Shown in pieces: positions 55,554-62,653 of a DNA stretch of 62,653 nt; the stretch's first letter is position 1, and every line of letters begins with the position of its first letter. Below the pieces are notes generated by a model, which was given only the letters and a program-made list of their open reading frames with translations, did no database searches and was not told the DNA's origin. Origin of the DNA: Candidatus Kapaibacterium sp. GTDB taxonomy: Bacteria > Bacteroidota > Ignavibacteria > Kapaibacteriales > UBA2268. The stretch lies in contig CALHGZ010000015.1 of NCBI GenBank assembly GCA_938031175.1, forward strand, positions 1 through 62,653, read 5' to 3'. Both the position numbers and the translations under genes were made by a program.

Positions 55554-55920
55554 TTATAAATATCCGAATAAATCCAGGGAACAGGAGAATTATATTAAAA
55601 AATCTTAATTATTGAAATTTACACTAAAAAAAGCTAATATTATAGACAAACAATCATACTTAAAATAAATTTGTTATTTTATTACCCATTGAAGAAGTAT
55701 AAGTTATAAAAAGTTCTACAGCATCATATCTTCTTTATAAATGCAATATATATTCCCTCTAAAAATCTTAATTTATGTAAAATTGATAATATTGATTTTA
55801 CAACAAAATTAAAGAATAATTAAAGTTTACTTAAAATTTTTTTTTACATTAAAAATATTTTGTCAATATTGAAAATTTTTTTATCTTACCAATTATTTTA
55901 CACACAATAAATTTATTTAA
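55554..55920. other. Intergenic region, no gene seen
   Basis: About 370 bp of very AT-rich sequence with long A and T runs after the large T9SS protein. No hairpin terminator, RNA gene or repeat stands out. Confidence 0.4.
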
Positions 55921-56756
55921 ATGCATAAGAACCAAAAAAATTTTTATTACTATTTGTATCAATCATTACAATCTCATATGCCCAAGATACACTAAAAACA
56001 AAAATTTGGGGAATTTTAGGTGGCTTTAATATAAATTTTCATGCTGCTGACTTTTTTAAACTCGCCTGAATACCAAATTGTTACCCAATTTTTTGAAATG
56101 GTATTGGAAGAGAAATTGATAGCGGGATTATTTTTGTACATAGGATTATAAATTCCATTGATTTATGAAGGGAGAATAGGCATTATAACTTAAGACGGTA
56201 CTCTATCAAATGAAGAAAAAACTACAATTATCACAATAAACGGTCTAACTTAAGGAGCATTTGAGCATAGGATGTATGGAAAGTTTTATAAATTTAGGAG
56301 TTGAACCACGTTTGATTATTAGCCGAATCGGAGTTCTATTAATTAATGCAGGAACTCGTTTAGGGGTAATTTTGATAAAACATTATGAACAATCAGAAAT
56401 AGTCATAAAACAACAAAATCGTTGATTATGAAATAGAGAAATTCAGTCTAATTCTATTTGATTTTAATATGGCTAAAATTGAAGGTAACAATAAAAATAT
56501 AGTTGATTTTATATCTAAGAGAATAAAATCACAGTCTGAAATTGAGATTATTGGTTATACTGACATAACTGGAAGTCCTGAATATAATAAACGATTATCT
56601 TAACGTAGAGCCGATTCTACCAAAGAAGCTTTAAAACAGAAAGATATAAAATCAAGCTGTTTGGGACAGGAAAAATTACTTTATGACAATAATTTAACTG
56701 AGGGAAGGTTCTATAGCCGAACTGATGAAATAATTTTAAAAACTCAATTAGATTAA
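55921..56756 (+). pseudogene. Decayed OmpA-family outer-membrane protein gene
   Basis: Across three frames one can read the parts of a PorT-like/OmpA protein: GILGGFNINFHAADFFKL, IPNCYPIF, DGTLSNEEKTTIITING, GAFEHRM, LINAGTRLG-like sequence and an OmpA domain (FDFNMAKIEGNNKNIVDFIS...IIGYTDITGSPEYNKRLS). The OmpA helix is broken by TAA where CAA is expected (after NKRLS), and several earlier stops and frameshifts occur. The order of pieces fits one ancestral gene starting near 55921. It is inactive. Confidence 0.72.
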
Positions 56757-56937
56757 AATGATAGGAAGCTATGAAAACCATAAAAATTTTACTAATAAAA
56801 TTAAGTATAAATTAGTATTGACCACATCAAATCAATTATTTTTGACATTTAAAATGGGGATTAACTATAAATCATAAATTCAAAACATTTATTAAAAACA
56901 AAAATTACATTGACATTACTAACAAAAGTATAAAATT

Positions 56938-59900
56938 ATGAAAACAGTAAATATAATATTATTCCTAATCATATTAAACCTTCAAACTTTTGGGCAGTCG
57001 CTTTCCGTATTCGATGTAGATGTATCGAATTTTCCGACGATAAAAGCAAATTTTTATGCATTCGATAGAGATGGGAATCAGATTACCAGTTTATCTCCAT
57101 CGGATTTTGAAGTAAAGGAAAGAGGAATCATTCGTAATGTAACGCAGGTATCTTGTCCAGCACCAAAGCCTCCAGAATCACTGTCGAGTGTTTTAGTAAT
57201 AGATATTAGTGGTTCAATGGATTTATTTATTGGCAAAAACTCAAATAAAGAACTTGCCAAAGAAGCTGCAAGATCTTGGGTCAATGGTTTACCCTTAGGC
57301 AAAAGTGAATGTGCCATTACTACTTTTGACCATTCAAATTATTTACTACAAGATTTTACAACCGATAGAAATAAGTTATTAGCAGCTATAGAGTTAATCA
57401 GAGCAAATGGTGGAACTGACTACAATATGGCACTAATAAATCAATCAGCTGGGGGTTTGCAGATAGCAAAGCATGGAAAATATAAAAAAGTAATTGTCTT
57501 TCTGACAGACGGTAAACCTAATCGAGAGCCACAGACAAGTAAAATTATCTCTGAAGCTAATCAGCAAAACGTAATTATTTTTGGAGTTACTCTTGGTATG
57601 CCTTGTCCTGACAATATAAAAGAAATAACGACCCAGACAGGTGGACAATGGTTTGAAAATGTTACAACTGTTGAAGAAGCACGCCATATATATCAACAAA
57701 TACTCAGAACAGCACAAGGAGGAAATCCATGTGAAATTACATGGGAAAGTGGGGCAGCTTGTGATCTATTGCTAACGTCATCAGAAATCAGAATAACTAA
57801 ACATGATCTATACACCAGTGTAACTTATGTACCTCCTGAAAATGCATATGTATATTTAAAATTTGATCCATCGAGTGTTGTTTTTATGAGTAAAAGTTTG
57901 AATAATGCATACGACACAACAATTAAAGTAACTGCAGTTAATGGAAATTTTACAATTACCGATATAATATCCTCACATTCATTCTATACAATAGCACCAA
58001 AAACATTTAATTTAGAAAATGGGCAAAGTATTAATTTGAAAATTACATATACCCCGACAGATTCTATATATACTTTTACCAAATTTGAATTCCTCAACAA
58101 TTTATGTCCCATTGTCTATTATTCATCAGGAACATTTGCTCAATATAAAATAAAACCGAGAACATTGAAATTAACCCATCCTAATGGTGGAGAAACATTT
58201 GTTGTAGGCAACGATACTATAATCACATGGGAAGGTATTCCTAAAGAGGATCTTGTCAATATTGAATATACTACGAATCTTGGGAAAAAGTGGCAACTTA
58301 TTGACACAGCAAGAGGTTTAATTTACAAATGGGAAAAAATCAATAGACCAACAAGTGAAGACTGTCTCGTACGAATCAAACAAATCAATCCAAATGAAAA
58401 TAAAAACAAACAGATGTTTAATATAATTTGGTCAACAATTTTGTCCGCAGATGCTATTGATTGGAGTAAAAAGAATGGTTTAATAGCTATTGCAAGCAAG
58501 AATGAAATTATCATAATGACAAATTTATATCAAAACATTTTTATACTTAAAGGGCATACTGGTGTTATCAACAGTATTTCCTTTAATAAAGATGGAACAA
58601 AATTAGTTTCTGGTTGTAGTAACCGGATAATTATTGTATGGGATCTATCAACAGGGAATATTATAAAAAAATTTACTAATCAAACAGGTTCAATATTAAG
58701 TGTTACATTTGATCCAACTTCACAATATGTTGCTTCTGCTGGTCAAAACAAAACTATAACAATTTGGGATATAAATTCGGGTCTTATATCAAAAGAACTG
58801 ACGGGTCATAATTCATGGGTATCTTCAATTTGTTTCAATCATGATGGGACTTTACTTGCTTCTTCAAGTTGGGACAGAACTATCATCATTTGGAATTTTA
58901 CTACTGGTAATATAATTAATACTATAACAGGGCATAGCTCAGCTGTTTCTCGAGTTAGTTTTAGTCCTGACGGTACTAAACTTGCATCTGCTAGTTATGA
59001 CTGGAATATCAAAATTTGGAATACTATTACTTGGACACTTATTACAACTATATCAGGGCATACAAATAGGATAAATAGTATTTGTTTCAATCATGACGGA
59101 ACATTACTTGCTTCTGCTAGTGATGACAGATCAATTAGAATATGGAATTTACAGCAAGGAACAGAAATAAAAAACCTAAGAAGTCATAATGGTACAGTAC
59201 TAGATGTAATTTTCGATCCTCAATCTGATAAAATTCTTTCCTGTAGCTCTGATCGAACATTTAAAATATGGGATGTAAGTTCGGGTGAGGTAATTAAAAC
59301 AATTTCAGGACACATTCAAGCTGTAAATTCTTTGGATATAAGTTCAGATGGCAGTAAAATTGTTTCTGGTAGCTTGGATTTTACTATAAAAATTTGGGAT
59401 ACATATTCCGGTAATGATATTAAAACATTGACTGGTCATTCAAAAAGTATTACAAGTGTAAGTTTCAGTCCAGATGGTACTAAAATTGCTTCAGGAAGTT
59501 TAGATAGTACTGTTAAAATTTGGGATGTCAATTCCGGTAGTAACCTTTTTACACTAAAAGAGGACAATGATGCAGTTTATGCCGTTAGCTTCAGTCCAGA
59601 CGGTACTAAAATTGCTTCAGGTGGTAAAGACAATAGGATTAAAATCTGGGATGTTTCAAATGGTAAATTGATCAGAATTCTACAAGCTCATACTGATGCA
59701 ATAACTTCCTTACGCTTTAATAGTAAAGGTGATAAACTCGTATCCGGCAGTTTAGACAAAACCATTAGTTTTTGGAATGTAAATACTGGGGATGAAATAC
59801 GGATACTTAAAGGAATTAGTAATGCCATTTTAAGTGTTGCACTAAATCACGATGATTCTGAATTAGCTACTGGCAATTCTAATGGCAATATAGATATATG

Positions 59901-62442
59901 GGATCTGACAAATTGGAAATTAGTTTATTCTCTTTCCAATCACCAAGACTATGTTTATGGATTGTCTTACAATACTGATGGCACTAAACTTGCTTCAGCA
60001 AGTAGAGACAATACCATTAAAATTTGGGAAGTTTCAACCGGGAAACTAATTAAAACACTTCTCGGGCATAGTGGCTCAATCAACTCTCTAAAATATAACC
60101 CTGATGGAAGTCATCTATTTTCAGCAAGTTCAGATGGAACATTAAAGTCATGGTTTGTCGATTTTGTTTCACTTCAAGCAGATATCTCAGACAATAAATT
60201 TTCCATTGTTGAACCTCTTGCAAAGAGTAAAGATATTGACATGGGAACTTGTTTTGTTAATTCTTCAAAAGATAGCGCTACAACCGATTTCATACAAAAT
60301 ATTGGTAAGTGGAAATTTCAAGTTGATAGTATCTATTTTCGTGGTTTTGATGCAAATGCTTTCACCCTTGTCTCTGGTTTTCCTGAATATGTAGTTGAAC
60401 CACAAAAATCCTATCATGCAGAATTTAGATTTCAACCCAGCAGAGTAGGTAAACATCAAGCTGAAATAGTAATAAAAACTCAATCAGATACTTTGATACA
60501 AAAAATTACAGGAATAGGATTAGAAGAGCAGATTGCAATTAATAATGCCATAATCGATTTTGGAACCGTTGATGTTGGTAAGGATAAAGATACACTACAA
60601 GTAGCTACTATCAAAAATGTAGGTAGCCTTCCAATAACTATTACTCAGACAATACACAGTTATCCAAATACGAAAGATTTTATGACAATATCAGGTGGTG
60701 GCAGTTTTACATTACAATCTGGCGAGACAAAGACAATGGATCTACGGTTCCGCCCGAGCGAAGCTGGTAGAACATCTGGAAATCTTGAATTCCACTACAA
60801 CGGGCCTTTAAGTCCTGCAAAAGTTCAACTATTTGGAGAAGGAGTAAAGAAAAATCCCAAGATAAAAGCAACTGTAAATCCTTTCAAAAATATAATATGC
60901 GAGATTGAAGATATAAAAGAAATTGATCTATCAAATTACTATGGAGGCGAACCTTTAATAATAAAGCAATTAACCTTAAAAGGTAATAACGCAAATGAAT
61001 TCGAAATAAATGAGATCTTGCCTATAATAATCGAACCTGATAGCAATAGAAGGATAGCAATCAAATTTAAACCTCGTACAGCAGGTCAAAAGGAAGCTGA
61101 ATTAGAGATTATTTCTAATGCTGACCCTGACTCTGTTTTAATTATACCAATAATAGCTAGTAAAGAACAAATTGAATACACTATAGATAAAACAATAATA
61201 GATTTAGGTGTACTATGCAAAAATGAACAAAAAGATATACCAATTACATTTACAAACACAGGAACAATTGAGCTTGGATTGAATTTATCTACAACACAAA
61301 ACGTTAAAATCAATATCAATAAACTAAAAATAAATATAAATGAAACTATGACGATACCAATTACCTTTAATGGAATTTCATTAGAAGGTAATTTCAATGA
61401 GCAAATTTTAATCATTGATACATTATGTGGTATACAGCAAATTGTTACAATTACAGGCGTGGTTTTAGAACCAAAATTATTAACAAATGATTTAATTATA
61501 AATTCAATTATTGGCAGTACAAAAGAAGACAAAATAAGTCTTTATAACTCTGGAATGCGAGAACTAATCATAAATGAAATAAATGGGATAATCCCACCAT
61601 TTTATACAAATATCCAGCTACCAATAACTTTACAGGTAGGAGAAGTTAAAGACTTAACTATAAATTACAGTCCAATCACCAATGAGCAGAAAGCTATAGA
61701 AATTGAATTTATTATATTCCCATGTAATCTAATAAGTAAATGCAATATTATAGGAGTTCCATTTTCTTCATCAGCCCGATTAAAGACAATCGAATTACAG
61801 GGATATGTAAATGATGAAATAAAAGTTCCTATAATTTTAGACAATGAAGAAAATTTGATCTTGTCAGAAGTTAAGTCAATAGATGTTGAAATGGAATTTA
61901 ATCCAACCTTGCTCTATCCTATGGACAAAACGTTTGAAATCATAGATGATAAACTTGCTAAGATATTAATCAAAGATCTACCTGTGAATAAACAAGCAGG
62001 AGAAGTATTAAGCGAAATACCGTTTAAAGTAGGACTTGGAAATGCGGACGGATGCGAACTGACATTATCGAACGCCAAGACAAATGGCGGACAGGCAGAT
62101 ATAACGCTAATTAATGGCTGGTTCAAACTATTAGGTATATGCAACGAAGGTGGAGCAAGACTTATAAATCCCAATGCGAAGGCAGGGATAATAACCATTG
62201 CACCAAATCCCGCAAATAACAATATCGAGATAGAATTATCAATCACAGAGCACGGTTTAAGCGAGTTGTTGCTGTTCAACACAATGGGCGAATTGGTAAA
62301 GGTAATACTAAGAAGTGAAAGTCCATTACAAGGCATCCATACCTTACAAGTTAATACAAATGAATTGAGCACGGGACAATATTTCTTGCAATACCGCACT
62401 CCAACTTATATCGAAAATAAAATAATAAAGATAGTGAAATAA
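56938..62442 (+). CDS. Giant VWA-WD40 protein with T9SS tail
   Basis: The 1834-residue secreted protein has a signal peptide (1-19) and a von Willebrand A domain (about 83-265) with MIDAS residues in DISGS (89-93) and FLTDGKPN. A Kre9/KNH-like domain follows (about 411-498: LTHPNGGETFVVGNDTIITW), then about 14 WD40 repeats (about 500-1075; 13 clear ones such as SFSPDGTKIASGSLDSTVKIWDV). HYDIN-like Ig folds (about 1085-1600), a cohesin-like region (about 1617-1740) and a type-A T9SS tail (about 1760-1834: IAPNPANNN...GELVKVIL...GQYFLQY) complete it. It probably acts on the cell surface as a binding scaffold; partners unknown. It stands alone after the decayed OmpA-family gene. Confidence 0.85.
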   Translation: MKTVNIILFLIILNLQTFGQSLSVFDVDVSNFPTIKANFYAFDRDGNQITSLSPSDFEVKERGIIRNVTQVSCPAPKPPESLSSVLVIDISGSMDLFIGKNSNKELAKEAARSWVNGLPLGKSECAITTFDHSNYLLQDFTTDRNKLLAAIELIRANGGTDYNMALINQSAGGLQIAKHGKYKKVIVFLTDGKPNREPQTSKIISEANQQNVIIFGVTLGMPCPDNIKEITTQTGGQWFENVTTVEEARHIYQQILRTAQGGNPCEITWESGAACDLLLTSSEIRITKHDLYTSVTYVPPENAYVYLKFDPSSVVFMSKSLNNAYDTTIKVTAVNGNFTITDIISSHSFYTIAPKTFNLENGQSINLKITYTPTDSIYTFTKFEFLNNLCPIVYYSSGTFAQYKIKPRTLKLTHPNGGETFVVGNDTIITWEGIPKEDLVNIEYTTNLGKKWQLIDTARGLIYKWEKINRPTSEDCLVRIKQINPNENKNKQMFNIIWSTILSADAIDWSKKNGLIAIASKNEIIIMTNLYQNIFILKGHTGVINSISFNKDGTKLVSGCSNRIIIVWDLSTGNIIKKFTNQTGSILSVTFDPTSQYVASAGQNKTITIWDINSGLISKELTGHNSWVSSICFNHDGTLLASSSWDRTIIIWNFTTGNIINTITGHSSAVSRVSFSPDGTKLASASYDWNIKIWNTITWTLITTISGHTNRINSICFNHDGTLLASASDDRSIRIWNLQQGTEIKNLRSHNGTVLDVIFDPQSDKILSCSSDRTFKIWDVSSGEVIKTISGHIQAVNSLDISSDGSKIVSGSLDFTIKIWDTYSGNDIKTLTGHSKSITSVSFSPDGTKIASGSLDSTVKIWDVNSGSNLFTLKEDNDAVYAVSFSPDGTKIASGGKDNRIKIWDVSNGKLIRILQAHTDAITSLRFNSKGDKLVSGSLDKTISFWNVNTGDEIRILKGISNAILSVALNHDDSELATGNSNGNIDIWDLTNWKLVYSLSNHQDYVYGLSYNTDGTKLASASRDNTIKIWEVSTGKLIKTLLGHSGSINSLKYNPDGSHLFSASSDGTLKSWFVDFVSLQADISDNKFSIVEPLAKSKDIDMGTCFVNSSKDSATTDFIQNIGKWKFQVDSIYFRGFDANAFTLVSGFPEYVVEPQKSYHAEFRFQPSRVGKHQAEIVIKTQSDTLIQKITGIGLEEQIAINNAIIDFGTVDVGKDKDTLQVATIKNVGSLPITITQTIHSYPNTKDFMTISGGGSFTLQSGETKTMDLRFRPSEAGRTSGNLEFHYNGPLSPAKVQLFGEGVKKNPKIKATVNPFKNIICEIEDIKEIDLSNYYGGEPLIIKQLTLKGNNANEFEINEILPIIIEPDSNRRIAIKFKPRTAGQKEAELEIISNADPDSVLIIPIIASKEQIEYTIDKTIIDLGVLCKNEQKDIPITFTNTGTIELGLNLSTTQNVKININKLKININETMTIPITFNGISLEGNFNEQILIIDTLCGIQQIVTITGVVLEPKLLTNDLIINSIIGSTKEDKISLYNSGMRELIINEINGIIPPFYTNIQLPITLQVGEVKDLTINYSPITNEQKAIEIEFIIFPCNLISKCNIIGVPFSSSARLKTIELQGYVNDEIKVPIILDNEENLILSEVKSIDVEMEFNPTLLYPMDKTFEIIDDKLAKILIKDLPVNKQAGEVLSEIPFKVGLGNADGCELTLSNAKTNGGQADITLINGWFKLLGICNEGGARLINPNAKAGIITIAPNPANNNIEIELSITEHGLSELLLFNTMGELVKVILRSESPLQGIHTLQVNTNELSTGQYFLQYRTPTYIENKIIKIVK

Positions 62443-62653
62443 AAAAAGGGAAACGGGTTAATAGTATTAATATATCATCAGCAAAATTAGCAATTATCGC
62501 GTTGGTAGTGTTTCGTTATTGTCCCTTGTGAGGATATTTATGGAGGAGTTGAAATCCGCTGTGGGGTCATTTGGCGTTGTGTGGTTCGAGGAATTCGCAC
62601 TAAACTCACCCCCCTTGCCACCGTCTCTTACAAAAATAGAGGGGGGAAATTGA

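Noticed and set aside
62540-62653. 37-codon frame ending at the window edge
   Set aside because: No homologous domain is recognised, and the C/G-run composition looks like intergenic repeat sequence. The last 210 bases hold no supported feature.
1-62653. tRNA or rRNA genes
   Set aside because: GGTTCG-type words near 2915, 3014 and 62562 were examined; none has a cloverleaf, and two belong to the attC-like elements.

Overview
The window is AT-rich bacterial chromosome from a member of the Bacteroidota/Chlorobi (FCB) group. Evidence for this: three secreted proteins end in type IX secretion (T9SS) type-A sorting tails, two TonB-type outer-membrane barrels carry an N-terminal carboxypeptidase-regulatory-like domain, and there is an Omp28-like protein and a GldA/GldF/GldG-type ABC system. 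Together with a full sulfate-reduction island this points to a Kapabacteria/Ignavibacteria-like lineage, in which dissimilatory sulfur metabolism is known from metagenomes. The placement is inference; no rRNA gene is in the window.

Layout. 1-3.4 kb: a decayed accessory zone with remnants of at least two restriction-modification systems, a REP-associated (RAYT/IS200-like) transposase gene carrying palindromic repeats inside its coding sequence, an N-terminally truncated DUF2851 gene, and two attC-like elements, the second placed directly before a small membrane-protein gene. 3.6-28.9 kb: housekeeping and envelope genes (TonB-type barrel, PilM-like protein, murI, gmhA, a TM2 protein, a gld-type ABC operon with DUF4340 and META proteins, purE, Omp28-like and glycosidase-like secreted proteins, an ArsC-like phosphatase, a TenA/CADD-like protein, a LysE-type exporter, an asparaginase, a CPBP protease and a TonB receptor).

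29.1-44.6 kb: a 15-gene, single-strand (minus) sulfate-reduction island in the order sat-aprB-aprA-(zinc ribbon)-(YkgJ-like)-qmoC-dsrA-dsrB-dsrD-dsrN-(ferritin-like)-dsrL-dsrC-dsrM-dsrK. It encodes sulfate activation (Sat), APS reduction (AprBA), a membrane link to the quinone pool (QmoC), sulfite reduction (DsrAB with DsrD and DsrN), an NAD(P)H-linked electron donor (DsrL), the sulfur carrier DsrC with both C-terminal cysteines, and the quinol:DsrC-trisulfide reductase core DsrMK. No qmoA/qmoB, dsrJ/O/P or dsrE/F/H is present in the window. DsrD present and DsrEFH absent favour the reductive direction. The three intergenic gaps longer than 100 bp inside the island each hold a strong hairpin.

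45-62.6 kb: flotillin and NfeD-like genes, an ATP-grasp enzyme, a MoxR ATPase, a methionine-salvage pair (mtnA and a class II aldolase, probably mtnB), a large T9SS-exported protein, a decayed OmpA-family gene, and a 1834-residue T9SS protein that joins a VWA domain to about 14 WD40 repeats.
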